Part shown: piece by piece, positions 7,688-16,301 of the stretch
Layout of the letters: the number at the start of each line of letters is the position of its first letter
Position numbering within the stretch: the first letter of the stretch is position 1
Source of the DNA: Methylotuvimicrobium buryatense 5G
GTDB taxonomy: Bacteria > Pseudomonadota > Gammaproteobacteria > Methylococcales > Methylomonadaceae
Assembly (NCBI RefSeq): GCF_000341735.1
Contig: NZ_KB455576.1
Span: forward strand, 18,732 to 82,731
Reading direction: 5' to 3'
Length of the DNA: 64,000 nucleotides
Program-made: the position numbers and the translations under genes
Notes under the pieces: model-generated
Seen by the model: the letters and a program-made list of their open reading frames with translations, nothing else
The model's database searches: none
Told to the model about the DNA's origin: nothing

Positions 7688-8656
7688 ATGACCGACTTGC
7701 TGCTGAAAAATCCCGAACGCGCACTGACCGCGAAACAGTTTCAGCAATTATCCGACGTGCCGCCGGAACTCGAATGGTTCGCCAACCTCAGTTCGGAAAA
7801 AACCCGCAAGGCCTACCAAAACGACATTCACGATTTCGCACAATTTGTCGGCATCAGCCAACCGGCTGAGTTTCGTATCGTCACCCGGTCCCATGTCATT
7901 GCCTGGCGAAAAACCATTGAAGAGAAAAAATTCTCCGACGCCACCATCCGCCGCAAGCTCTCTGCTCTGTCTTCCTTATTTGAGTATTTATGTGAGAAAA
8001 ACGCCGTGACCCATAATCCGGTCAAAGGCGTCAAGCGACCGGCCGCGAATAACAATGAAGGCAAAACCCCGGCCTTAAGTAACGACCAGGCTCGACTGCT
8101 ATTGGAAGCCCCGCCGGAAGATACGGTAAAAGGACAACGAGACCGGGCGATTTTAGCCGCTCTGCTCTATCATGGCCTGCGCCGGCAGGAACTGTGCAAT
8201 CTGAGTGTCAAAGATTATCAGCGCCGTAGCGGCGTGATGATGTTTCATGTCCACGGCAAACGCAAAAAGGAACGGTTTGTACCGGTAGAACCGAAAACCC
8301 AGCGCTTGATTGCCGAATATCTGGAGCTGGCTGGCCACGGCGAACAACTGGATAGCGCCCTCTTCCGCCCTGTGAAAAATAACGCGAACGGCATCCTTGA
8401 CAAACCGCTCAATCCGCGTTCGGTCTATCGCGATGTGGTGATGTTTTATGCCAAGAAAGTCGGCATCACGCTCGACACCCATGGCTTTTGTGTGCATTCA
8501 TTGCGGGCGACCGCCGCCACCAATGCATTGGATCACAAGGCCGACATCGCCAAGGTCCAGGAATGGCTAGGTCATGCCAATGTGTCGACCACCCGGCTCT
8601 ACGATAAGCGAAATAGTCGGCCAGAAGAGAGTCCGAGTTTTAGGGTCGAGTATTAA
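7688..8656 (+). CDS. XerC/XerD-like tyrosine recombinase
   Basis: A 322-residue phage-integrase-family recombinase. The N-terminal SAM-like DNA-binding domain spans residues about 20-110 ([16 protein letters not shown]). The catalytic domain shows ARG I in [12 protein letters not shown], HxxR in HSLRATAAT, the LGHANVSTT box, and the nucleophile Tyr in TRLYDKR. It lacks the extra insertion between catalytic patches typical of integron integrases, so it is not IntI. It has its own dif-like site at 7604-7627. It may mobilise the adjacent toxin-antitoxin module. Confidence 0.9.
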   Translation: MTDLLLKNPERALTAKQFQQLSDVPPELEWFANLSSEKTRKAYQNDIHDFAQFVGISQPAEFRIVTRSHVIAWRKTIEEKKFSDATIRRKLSALSSLFEYLCEKNAVTHNPVKGVKRPAANNNEGKTPALSNDQARLLLEAPPEDTVKGQRDRAILAALLYHGLRRQELCNLSVKDYQRRSGVMMFHVHGKRKKERFVPVEPKTQRLIAEYLELAGHGEQLDSALFRPVKNNANGILDKPLNPRSVYRDVVMFYAKKVGITLDTHGFCVHSLRATAATNALDHKADIAKVQEWLGHANVSTTRLYDKRNSRPEESPSFRVEY

Positions 8657-8859
8657 GTTACCTACCAGCCAAACTGCTTGGCGAAAAAAAAGCATAGTGC
8701 GGCGAAGCGAAATTCATCTTTTTTGGGGAAAGTGGAGTACCTTATTTGCATCTTCAAATTCAAAGGCACCATTTTTTGTTTTGACCAGAGGCCAGTGAGG
8801 TTTTCGTCCCTCAAACATGTCCTGGATTTCCTCCATTTTAAAGGTATTCTTAAGTGTGG
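8657..8859. other. Downstream of the recombinase; possible decayed short reading frame
   Basis: On the minus strand there is a codon-plausible stretch reading FKMEEIQDMFEGRKPHW and continuing to about 8714. It has no recognisable family and no ribosome site, so I do not call a gene. It may be a relic linked to the repeats that follow. Confidence 0.25.
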
Positions 8860-9025
8860 CGGCCCGATAACATAAAACACAGGAACCGATAACATCCGTT
8901 TTTTGGGACCACATTAGCTGAGAATATCGGAGCACTCTGGCCCACATTAAATGAGAATTAGCCCAGATTAATTGAGAACAGCCCGATAACATCCGCCAGG
9001 AACCAAATTAATTGAGAACGACTAA
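8860..9025. repeat. Array of four repeats with core ATTAnnTGAGAAy
   Basis: Four copies of a GGACCACATTAGCTGAGAAT-like motif follow each other: ATTAGCTGAGAAT, ATTAAATGAGAAT, ATTAATTGAGAAC and ATTAATTGAGAAC. They are interleaved with three copies of CGATAACAT. The array looks like a multi-site recombinase or transposase binding end. The first 70 bp recur at about 56530-56600. Confidence 0.65.
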
Positions 9026-9040
9026 AGTAACCAGTGCGTC

Positions 9041-10159
9041 TTAACTCTTCGACATTAATAGCAGCATCTTCCCGATTGATTGAAGACCTATCTCTTCCTC
9101 AAGCATCAATCCAGATTGCTCGAAAAGTGCCTGCCATTCAGTAAGCGTTCTTTCCCTGCCTCGGGTAGCCATGAACATCTGTATGTCGAAAGCAGCGATG
9201 GAAAAATCGGTCTTCAACTCCGGCATAACCAATTCCATCAGCACAATGCGGGCACCAGTGCCCGTACTGGCGATGGCCAAATTACGCAGTACTTTGATGC
9301 AATCCTCGTCATGCATACCATGCAGGATGGCGCTCAATAAGTAGATGTCTTTGTCGTCTTTGGCTGCGGGAACCGATTCAAGCATATTCCCAGCTTGGTA
9401 GGTTAATCGGGAAAGCAGGTCTGGCGATTCTTTGCCGGTCCAGTTTGTTGCTGCTGCTTGTATCACCTGATTCCGGTCGAACACTAAAGCAGTGAGATGT
9501 GAATAACGCTTTAATATGGCCAAGGATTTACTTCCCTTCGAGCCGCCCACATCAATGATGCGATCAAATCGTCCCCAATCGAAGTCGGTGGCAAAACTGT
9601 CACCCGTCAATGCCTCAACACAGTCCATGGCAGAGGCAAACAGCGCATCGAATTCGGCATGCTCATCCATGTAGGAATAAAGCTCCCGTCCATGAGAAAG
9701 TTTGAATGGGACTTCCCCGCTGCGCACTCCCTGTTCAAACTGCTCATACCAAGGCCGGCTCATCTCAACCGAGTTATGCATCAAGATCATTGCTCGGACG
9801 TTCTTCGGGTTGTCTTCTCGCAAATATGCAGAAAGCGCATTGTTTTTGAAGACCTGAGGAAACACTTCTTCAAATATCCCCAAAGCCGCCAGCATGCGCA
9901 GCAAACGGTAGATGGCGTCCGGTTGTGCAGAGGCGCGTGATGCGATGACTTCGACCGTAAGAGATTCATCCCCCAGAATAGATGCAATATCCAGGCGTAC
10001 GGCAATATGAAGCACTTGCGACTGCCAAAATGCCGAGCCTATCTGGATAAGCCTAAATGGTGCCGGCGTGACCTTGTTGGGAATGTTTTGCAGCCAAGCG
10101 GCAAACTTCATCAGTTTTGCAAAGCGACGAACCGCGCCGGAATTTTTTTGTAACGACAT
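9041..10159 (-). CDS. O-methyltransferase family 2 (plant-type/CrtF-like) SAM methyltransferase
   Basis: A 372-residue enzyme. The N-terminal dimerisation/winged-helix part includes WQSQVLHIAVRLDIASIL and RLLRMLAALGIFEEV. The methyltransferase core has IIDVGGSKGSKSLAILKRY as motif I, and LLSAILHGMHDEDCIKVLRNL holds the His-Asp region of the family. The start at 10159 is chosen because AGGAG lies seven bases before it. It overlaps no gene and lies just downstream of a TetR regulator on the same strand, probably in one operon. The acceptor may be a phenolic or pigment-like compound; unknown. Confidence 0.85.
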   Translation of the reverse strand: MSLQKNSGAVRRFAKLMKFAAWLQNIPNKVTPAPFRLIQIGSAFWQSQVLHIAVRLDIASILGDESLTVEVIASRASAQPDAIYRLLRMLAALGIFEEVFPQVFKNNALSAYLREDNPKNVRAMILMHNSVEMSRPWYEQFEQGVRSGEVPFKLSHGRELYSYMDEHAEFDALFASAMDCVEALTGDSFATDFDWGRFDRIIDVGGSKGSKSLAILKRYSHLTALVFDRNQVIQAAATNWTGKESPDLLSRLTYQAGNMLESVPAAKDDKDIYLLSAILHGMHDEDCIKVLRNLAIASTGTGARIVLMELVMPELKTDFSIAAFDIQMFMATRGRERTLTEWQALFEQSGLMLEEEIGLQSIGKMLLLMSKS

Positions 10160-10172
10160 CGCAAGTCTCCTG

Positions 10173-10808
10173 CTATTCAGTTTTTGTTGGCGCCAGGCCA
10201 GTAGCGAACAGGTGGCCATTGAATGCAGCCAGTTTTTCTAGGAATGCTGTGTCCATGGTTCGCCCCATCTGTTCCTCAAAAATATCTTTCAGCAGGATGG
10301 GCATCATTGCCAAACTGACGAATGCCATACGCACGATGTCAGGGTCCAATGAAGAACTTACTAGGCCGGCGGACTTCAAATCTTCGACCTTCCTGGCACC
10401 ACGTGTGCGGCCGCGCTCCAATAGTTGTTGGATAAAACGCCGCCCAGGCCCTTGGTTAAGTGCTAGAATTTTTATGATCAGTTTCGGAAATTCAGGGCGT
10501 TTGGACATCGTGTCATAGTACAGATGGAGGAAGTCCTTAAACCCAATGACGGAATCCAACATCTGTCCATCCAGCACCTTAAGCAGCGGGTTCATGGTGT
10601 CGCAGATCATCTCCTCGTATAACCCCTCCTTGTTACCAAAGTAGTAACGGATCATCGAGATATTGGCGTCGGCCTTTTCTGCGATCTGACGGGTTGTGAC
10701 TTTATGGTATTCGTCGGATAGAAAACTGTCGAGAGCTGCTTTGATCAACCGTTCGCGCACGGGATCGAGAGCAATCTCCTCAGGGGGGCTAATCATTACT
10801 TTCTCCAA
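10173..10808 (-). CDS. TetR/AcrR-family transcriptional regulator
   Basis: A 211-residue regulator. The N-terminal HTH is ALDSFLSDEYHKVTTRQIAEKADANISMIRYYFGNKEGLYEEM, the classic TetR motif including YYFGNKEGL. The C-terminal helices form the ligand-binding domain. It sits 13 bases upstream of the methyltransferase gene and likely controls both genes by binding the inverted repeat at 10865-10892 upstream. Confidence 0.9.
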   Translation of the reverse strand: MEKVMISPPEEIALDPVRERLIKAALDSFLSDEYHKVTTRQIAEKADANISMIRYYFGNKEGLYEEMICDTMNPLLKVLDGQMLDSVIGFKDFLHLYYDTMSKRPEFPKLIIKILALNQGPGRRFIQQLLERGRTRGARKVEDLKSAGLVSSSLDPDIVRMAFVSLAMMPILLKDIFEEQMGRTMDTAFLEKLAAFNGHLFATGLAPTKTE

Positions 10809-10864
10809 TATCGGATTTAAAAAGATAGATTAGCAGTCTGCAAGTCGGTCCTGCTAGAAGTTTC

Positions 10865-10892
10865 GTCAATCAAATCAGGTGGTTTGATTGAC
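10865..10892. promoter_or_regulatory. Inverted repeat, likely TetR operator
   Basis: Arms GTCAATCAAA and TTTGATTGAC, perfect over 10 bp with an 8-bp spacer, 57 bp upstream of the TetR start. Size and symmetry fit a TetR operator. Confidence 0.6.
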
Positions 10893-10991
10893 CTTAAAAT
10901 TCACTGTTCAGGAATGCGAATTAATTCTGAATCGGTCCAAGCACACAAATTTCAGCTTGTTCCGGTCACGTCATTTTTTAGTTTGCAGTTA

Positions 10992-11019
10992 GTTCGACAA
11001 AACGATCATTTTGTCGAAC
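10992..11019. promoter_or_regulatory. Perfect 11-bp inverted repeat
   Basis: Arms GTTCGACAAAA and TTTTGTCGAAC around CGATCA. It lies between divergently unrelated genes. It could be a second operator, or a bidirectional terminator since T and A runs flank the loop. The rest of 10893-11138 shows no gene. Confidence 0.45.
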
Positions 11020-11138
11020 ACCTGCAGCAAAGCCATTTTGTCATTTTCAGAAGACGACTGCACCATTTCATTGGCCTAGAGCCGCCTTGTGCACAGGACT
11101 ATTGAGCACACATAAATCAGTAGTCATCTGCACCGTTC

Positions 11139-11360
11139 TTGTTTATGCTTAAAACTCCTCTGCACAAGAATGAGATTTGGGCATGGATCTCGATACCCCC
11201 TCCCTTTGTTGAACGTGGTTTACTGACGCTGCCTGATGCTGCCTGGGAACTGGCCAATCGGCGAGCTCATTTCATTGCGCCGCTTTTGCGCATCCAAAGA
11301 GTAGATGAGCCATATAGTCATTTGTTCCATTCTGCGCTTTGCGCCGTCCACGCAGGCTGA
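11139..11360 (+). pseudogene. Remnant of a TniA-like transposase N-terminus
   Basis: A 73-codon frame whose middle reads LLTLPDAAWELANRRAHFIAPL. This resembles the N-terminus of Tn5053/Tn402 TniA transposases, where a LPDEAW-type segment is followed by basic helix and IxPL. The rest of the ~560-residue protein is missing, so it is a relic. The match is by recollection of the family. Confidence 0.45.
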
Positions 11361-11404
11361 ATTTATTGCTCTGATCTTTTCTGACTGAGCGCCAGCCTAC
11401 CACG

Positions 11405-12208
11405 CTATAGCTGCAACCTTGCCAGTCTGCGCAAACCTATCGTCGGTGACGTGCCAAAAATCTTGCGGTATTCATGGCTGAAGTGAGCGGAATCGGTAAA
11501 GCCGGTAGCATGCGCCGCGGTCGTAAAGTTGTGCCCGCGTATGATCTCGCGTATCGCTTGGCGCATGCGGTTCCACCCTCGGTAACGCCGAAACGGCACG
11601 CCGATTTGCTGGCTAAACAAGTGCTGAAAGCGCGACGGCGATAAACCCACCTGAGCCGCCAGAGCGGCCACGGAAGTCAGGTCGTCGCCGTGTTCGAACA
11701 AATAACCGACGATATGGGTCAGGCGTGGATCGATAACCTCGGCTTGGGCTCGCCGCTTGGAATAGCCCAGCAAATCCTGTAACGCGTCCGTTGTCCAGTC
11801 TGACTTGTAGCGGTCTTCGTACAAATTGCGCATGCAGTTTATTTCACCGCCGTTACCGACCAATGCGCCGTTAAGCGTCCGGCTGTTGTTGATCAGCGGC
11901 TTAAATACATCGGCACCGCCGACAACCGATTCGATATATAACACGGCAATCGGCTCGCCGCCGACATCCAATTCATGCAAAACGCCAGCCGGTATGATCG
12001 CAGTGCGGCACAACGACCAGTCGCCGCCGTGCAGACGTAACTGAAACTTGCCGTACAAGCCCGCCAAAAACACCGGCGCACCGTGTTGGTGGCTGGCGTT
12101 GTAGTACAACGGCCCGGTAAAAAGGGTGCAATTGTCGCGGATGTCCCACAGCGCGTCCAATTCGCCATTTTCCGCAGCACGTTCGTACAAGCACGGTGGT
12201 TGCCTCAT
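11405..12208 (-). CDS. AraC-family transcriptional regulator
   Basis: A 267-residue regulator with an N-terminal cupin-like sensing half (FTGPLYYNASHQHGAPVFLAGLYGKFQLR) and a C-terminal double HTH. HTH1 is SVAALAAQVGLSPSRFQHLFSQQIGVPF and HTH2 is FTTAAHATGFTDSAHFSHEYRKIFGTSP, both typical of AraC/XylS. It is divergent from the membrane protein gene at 12360, which it probably controls. Confidence 0.9.
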   Translation of the reverse strand: MRQPPCLYERAAENGELDALWDIRDNCTLFTGPLYYNASHQHGAPVFLAGLYGKFQLRLHGGDWSLCRTAIIPAGVLHELDVGGEPIAVLYIESVVGGADVFKPLINNSRTLNGALVGNGGEINCMRNLYEDRYKSDWTTDALQDLLGYSKRRAQAEVIDPRLTHIVGYLFEHGDDLTSVAALAAQVGLSPSRFQHLFSQQIGVPFRRYRGWNRMRQAIREIIRGHNFTTAAHATGFTDSAHFSHEYRKIFGTSPTIGLRRLARLQL

Positions 12209-12359
12209 CGCTTATACTCCTTTTTTCACAAGCTGTTCAGGTTTGAGGCAGTCTAGCCGAAAACCGCTCGGGCTGGCAATGCCAAGCCACGCTCGGCCGC
12301 TGGCTATGGCAAACCATTACATCAACGGGCATACGGCCCACCACTTGCAGAGGAAACCA

Positions 12360-12866
12360 ATGAAGCAACAACCGACTATTTCCACGCCTAATCTGATTCT
12401 TCTCGGGTTCGCCGGGCTGTGTTTGGCCATCGCCCTGGCTATCGCCTGGGTGCTGGGCGTGACTTTGTTTTTTCCAGACGGCATGTTGGCCGGTCATTTG
12501 GCGGAGCGCGACGACGTCATCCGTGCGCATGTCGATTATCTGATGATGGCACAGTTTCTGTTCATCTTTTTCCTGCTGTTCCGGCAATATGCTATCGAGC
12601 CGCCGCTATGGCTGGTAGTGGCCTGCTGCTTCGGTGCGTTCTTCAATCCGCTAGCCTTCTTGATCAGGGGCCTCACTCCTAAAGCCGTTGAGGTAATGCC
12701 GGTCGAACCGCATTTTCCGCTACAGGCCTTGCTGAGTTTTTCACTGACAACGGTTGGGTTTCTGGGCGCAGTGCTGCTGGTGATCCGCGCCGTATGGCAA
12801 TTACGTAGACAGCCGAATAACAGCAGTCAGAAAACCTCTAACCCGCCCATGCAGGGTTTCCGTTAA
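12360..12866 (+). CDS. Four-helix inner-membrane protein of unknown function
   Basis: A 168-residue protein with about four hydrophobic segments (ILLGFAGLCLAIALAIAWVLG, FLFIFFLLF, LWLVVACCFGAFFNPLAFLI, LTTVGFLGAVLLVIRAVW). The start is placed at 12360 by hydrophobic N-terminus; earlier in-frame codons read through the divergent promoter region. I do not recognise the family. The divergent AraC regulator suggests inducible expression. Confidence 0.6.
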   Translation: MKQQPTISTPNLILLGFAGLCLAIALAIAWVLGVTLFFPDGMLAGHLAERDDVIRAHVDYLMMAQFLFIFFLLFRQYAIEPPLWLVVACCFGAFFNPLAFLIRGLTPKAVEVMPVEPHFPLQALLSFSLTTVGFLGAVLLVIRAVWQLRRQPNNSSQKTSNPPMQGFR

Positions 12867-13096
12867 AGCTCCAACCCCTATATGGACTCCTTCCAGCGTT
12901 TTAATCGCCACCACGCGCTTGTTCGGCCGGGTGGCGGCATCGAAGAATCGCCTGCGCATCGTTAAAATCATTTTTTATTGTCCACCACGAAGTTTTTGAC
13001 GTCATCTCTTTGATCGCCTGTCTATGGTGTTCTTCGGTTTTTATGTCACATATTATCTATTTTTAACCCTTTGCGAGTCTTACATTAAAGAACGGG
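12867..13096. other. Non-coding spacer
   Basis: Some 230 bases without a supported gene. A minus-strand stretch around 12806-12960 has coding-like composition but no recognised family. Confidence 0.3.
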
Positions 13097-13166
13097 TTAA
13101 GTGACACATTTTGACGGCTCAGCCGTTTTGTTGCACACTGTCACTTAATCGAACGTATAAGTGACA
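13097..13166. promoter_or_regulatory. res-like site upstream of the resolvase gene
   Basis: TTAAGTGACA (13097-13106), TGTCACTTAA (13139-13148) and ATAAGTGACA (13157-13166) form inverted and direct repeats. ACGGCT/AGCCGT pairs in between. Such sets of subsites immediately before a serine resolvase gene are expected for its res site and autoregulated promoter. Confidence 0.6.
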
Positions 13167-13174
13167 GGAGCAGT

Positions 13175-13789
13175 ATGTTAATTGGTTATATGCGGGTGTC
13201 GAAAGCGGATGGTTCTCAGACCTGTGACTTGCAGCGCGATGCGCTGTTGGCGACCGGCGTCGATCCCCGGCACCTTTATGAAGATCAGGCTTCCGGCAGA
13301 CGCGATGATAGGCCCGGCTTGACGGCTTGCCTCAAGGCTTTGCGCGAAGGCGATACATTGCTGGTGTGGAAACTGGATCGACTGGGACGCGATCTGCGGC
13401 ATTTGATCAATACGGTTCATGATCTGGCCGGGCGAGGTATCGGCCTCAAGGTGTTGACCGGGCATGGCGCCGCCATCGACACAACCACCGCTGCCGGCAA
13501 ACTGGTATTCGGCATCTTTGCGGCCCTGTCCGAATTCGAGCGGGAACTGATCTCTGAGCGCACAGTGGCTGGACTGGCTTCGGCCCGCGCACGTGGCAGA
13601 AAGGGCGGACGGCCGTTCAAGATGACAGCCGCCAAGCTGCGGCTGGCCATGGCAGCCATGGGCCAGCCGGAGACGACCGTCGGGGCTCTCTGCAAGGAAT
13701 TGGGTATTACCCGGCAGACGTTGTACCGACATGTTTCACCGAAAGGAGAACTGCGTCCAGATGGTGTGAAACTGTTATCTCATGGCTAA
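13175..13789 (+). CDS. Serine recombinase / resolvase (Tn3 TnpR-like)
   Basis: A 204-residue serine recombinase. The catalytic Ser is in GYMRVSKADGSQ (Ser9), and YEDQASGRRDDRPGL and WKLDRLGRDLRHL carry the conserved Arg residues. The C-terminal HTH is TVGALCKELGITRQTLYRHV. No Tn3 transposase gene is near, so it may resolve plasmid multimers or be left over from a transposon. A res-like region precedes it. Confidence 0.9.
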   Translation: MLIGYMRVSKADGSQTCDLQRDALLATGVDPRHLYEDQASGRRDDRPGLTACLKALREGDTLLVWKLDRLGRDLRHLINTVHDLAGRGIGLKVLTGHGAAIDTTTAAGKLVFGIFAALSEFERELISERTVAGLASARARGRKGGRPFKMTAAKLRLAMAAMGQPETTVGALCKELGITRQTLYRHVSPKGELRPDGVKLLSHG

Positions 13790-13877
13790 AACCATCGAGG
13801 GGGACTTCCTTCACTGGCAGTCTCCTGTTACTATTGAGCAATTATTAGGCCATGGCATGGAGTGCGAGCGGCGAACT

Positions 13878-14342
13878 ATGGATTACGAACTTAGACCCGC
13901 GACATGCGATGATTACACCTACTGTTACCGCCTCACCAAAAGGAACATGCAGGATTTGTTCTGTAAACACTGGGGAGGCTGGGTTCCAGCCGAGTTCTGT
14001 AAAGGATTCGTGGTTGAAAACATAGCCATGGTGATCATTGCCGGTAAACGAGCGGGCTACCTCAATATAATAAGAGAATCCACCTTCATTTACATAGACA
14101 ACATCCAGCTATCTCCCGCTTGGCAGAATCAAGGGATCGGCACCAGTCTTTTGAATCGTCTACTCGACAATCATTCAAGAGTCAGCATTCGTCTGACAAC
14201 CTTTGAAGACAATCCAGCCAAGCGGCTATATGAGCGAATGGGATTTGTCGTTTTGGAAAGAAATGGCATGACCGTTAAAATGGAAAAAAAAGCCCAACAA
14301 GACGGTATACCGGAACCGCTAACACGGACTGGCGACCTTTAA
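13878..14342 (+). CDS. GNAT-family N-acetyltransferase (cassette, paralogue of 6162-6623)
   Basis: A 154-residue acetyltransferase with acetyl-CoA motif LSPAWQNQGIGTSLLNRLL and motif B KRLYERMGFVVLERNGMTVKM. It shares YCYRLTKRNMQDLFCKHWGGW with the cassette gene at 6162-6623. I start it at the ATG at 13878, the position equivalent to the paralogue, rather than at 13782, which overlaps the resolvase. The C-terminus is encoded inside an attC, so this too is a cassette gene. Confidence 0.8.
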   Translation: MDYELRPATCDDYTYCYRLTKRNMQDLFCKHWGGWVPAEFCKGFVVENIAMVIIAGKRAGYLNIIRESTFIYIDNIQLSPAWQNQGIGTSLLNRLLDNHSRVSIRLTTFEDNPAKRLYERMGFVVLERNGMTVKMEKKAQQDGIPEPLTRTGDL

Positions 14343-14350
14343 CGTTAGAT
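14292..14350 (+). repeat. attC site, 59 bp
   Basis: R'' GCCCAAC (14292-14298) and R' GTTAGAT (14344-14350). Read on the plus strand, so this cassette faces opposite to the first array. The inner arms are weaker than in the first array. Confidence 0.6.
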
Positions 14351-14371
14351 CAGTGAAGAAACAATTCTCTT

Positions 14372-15286
14372 ATGCGCCACTCAGTAGTTATTGCCGCCGC
14401 TTGGATGGCTGGTACGTTGATCTCGTTTTCCGCAATGGCCGTGGCGGTACGCGAGCTCTCAGCTGATTTTGGCACGTTCCAGCTTCTAGCCATCCGCAGC
14501 TTTATCGGTTTGCTAGTTATCTCGGCCATACTCACAAGAGTGGGCTGGACGCAGGTCTCAGTGCGGAATATAAAAACGCATTTTGCTCGTAACCTTGTTC
14601 ACTTCGGTGGGCAGTTCGGTTGGTTCTATGCTATTGCCCTTATTCCACTGGCCGCGGTGTTTGCTATTGAGTTCACCGTGCCGCTTTGGACAATGATATT
14701 TGCGGCGCTTCTTCTGAATGAGAGCATCAGCGCGAGTCGGTTGCTAGCCATTGCCTTTGGCATAACCGGCGTCATCGTTGTCCTCCGCCCTGGTTGGTCA
14801 GTAGTGCATCCAGCCGCCTTTGTCATGCTGTCCGGCGCCTTTGCGTATGGTCTTTCTCATACGCTAACCAAAAAACTGGCCGAGCAGGACACGCCGCTAT
14901 GCATCCTCTTTTACATGATGTTGATTCAACTTCCTCTGGGTCTAGTCCCTGCAGTCTTTAATTGGGTCACTCCCGCAGCAGCGCAGTGGCCCTGGTTGAT
15001 TGTGGTCGGCATTACGGGGCTCAGCGCGCACTACTGTATGGTGCGAGCTCTTTCCTTGGCAGATGCATCGGTGGTGGTGCCCTTGGATTTTCTCCGGTTG
15101 CCACTTATAGCGCTCGTCGGCTATGCACTTTACAGCGAACGCGTAGATGAGTTTTTGGTTTTGGGCGCTGGCTTGATAATGGCAGGCAACTTAATTAACC
15201 TGATTTGGGAGCAGAAGAGAAATCAGTCTTTTCAGCCCGTCCAGCAGGTAAGCACCAATTCTGACTCTAGGCCAATCCGGCGTTGA
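14372..15286 (+). CDS. EamA/DMT-family transporter
   Basis: A 304-residue membrane protein with about ten helices in two EamA repeats. Typical pieces are AAWMAGTLISFSAMAVAVREL at the start, FALA-like helices, LNESISASRLLAIAFGITGVIVVLRPG at the end of repeat one, and YALYSERVDEFLVLGAGLIMAGNLINL at the end of repeat two. Probably exports a metabolite or drug. It follows the GNAT cassette and attC directly; a weak R'-like GTTGAAC follows its stop, so it may be a cassette gene too. Confidence 0.85.
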   Translation: MRHSVVIAAAWMAGTLISFSAMAVAVRELSADFGTFQLLAIRSFIGLLVISAILTRVGWTQVSVRNIKTHFARNLVHFGGQFGWFYAIALIPLAAVFAIEFTVPLWTMIFAALLLNESISASRLLAIAFGITGVIVVLRPGWSVVHPAAFVMLSGAFAYGLSHTLTKKLAEQDTPLCILFYMMLIQLPLGLVPAVFNWVTPAAAQWPWLIVVGITGLSAHYCMVRALSLADASVVVPLDFLRLPLIALVGYALYSERVDEFLVLGAGLIMAGNLINLIWEQKRNQSFQPVQQVSTNSDSRPIRR

Positions 15287-15298
15287 ACATTTCGGTAA

Positions 15299-15961
15299 AT
15301 GGCCAACATCTGCGTCATATTTGATTTGGATGGTACGCTCGTCGATAGCGAGGGACTGTGCAATCAAGCGTTTCTCGATCTGCTTCCGCAGTTGAACGAG
15401 ACAGTGGCGTCATTGACCCAACGGTACCGGGGCAAAAAATTGGCTCAAATTCTTGCCGATCTTGAACGCCGTCTTTGTCAGGAATTGCCTGATGCTTTTG
15501 AACAACAGTATCGCCAACGTGTTGCAGAACTCTTTTCTCACGAGCTGAAACCGATACCCGGCGTTCCTGAAATGCTCGAAGGCATGAATTTCCCCAAGTG
15601 CATCGCCTCAAGTGGGCCGCCCTTGAAAATCCGTCAGGCGCTACAAGTCAGCGGCCTCGCACCTTATTTTGGCGATAACCTCTTCAGTTCGTATGAAGTG
15701 GGTTCCTGGAAGCCAGAGCCTGGGTTATTCCAATATGCCGCCAAGGCGATGGGCTTTCTGCCTGGCCAATGCATAGTGATAGAAGATAGTGAAGTGGGGA
15801 TTGAGGCTGCCGCAGCAGCCGGCATGAGAGCATTCCAGTATGTGCGAAATGGCGAAACTTCGCCGCGGCGAGCCGAAGACGTAGAGCTATTTGACGATAT
15901 GTTGCAGCTGCCTCAATTGCTAACTCATACCCAACTTATTGATCCAAAGGACGCGGGGTGA
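15299..15961 (+). CDS. HAD-superfamily phosphatase (beta-phosphoglucomutase-like subfamily)
   Basis: A 220-residue HAD hydrolase. Motif I is VIFDLDGTLVDSE near residue 6 with the two catalytic Asp, motif II is CIASSGPP, motif III Lys is in SWKPEPGLF, and motif IV is CIVIEDSEVGIEAAAAAGM. The layout matches 6-phosphogluconate phosphatase YieH and sugar-phosphate phosphatases. It lies 12 bases after the EamA gene and may share its transcript. Confidence 0.9.
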   Translation: MANICVIFDLDGTLVDSEGLCNQAFLDLLPQLNETVASLTQRYRGKKLAQILADLERRLCQELPDAFEQQYRQRVAELFSHELKPIPGVPEMLEGMNFPKCIASSGPPLKIRQALQVSGLAPYFGDNLFSSYEVGSWKPEPGLFQYAAKAMGFLPGQCIVIEDSEVGIEAAAAAGMRAFQYVRNGETSPRRAEDVELFDDMLQLPQLLTHTQLIDPKDAG

Positions 15962-16301
15962 TGGGGCTGCGTCGCGCATGGCGGCGTCATCTGAATTAGG
16001 TCCCATTTGCAAGCTAAATCAACATAAGATGGGCTGGATATTGCGAAACAAGGGATTAGGTCTATAGTCAATGGCATGGTGTCGCTTCTGCACTTGAGCG
16101 GGACACTGCATTGAGGGGTAGCCGCAGAATTCGGAAAATATTGTACGTTAAGACTGAATCTGTCAGATTGAACTTTAAGAATTTATGCGAGTTTTGTCAG
16201 AAAATACCGGAACATACCCTATTCTGACGTAATTTTCAGCCCATGCCTGACGTCTTGGTTAAGGTATAGCTCAGTCGGACACTTAGGGGAGAAAACCCAA
16301 A

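Noticed and set aside
7688..8656. Tyrosine recombinase as the integron integrase of the adjacent cassette array
   Set aside because: It lacks the IntI-specific insertion between catalytic patches and its site is a dif-like core, not an attI.
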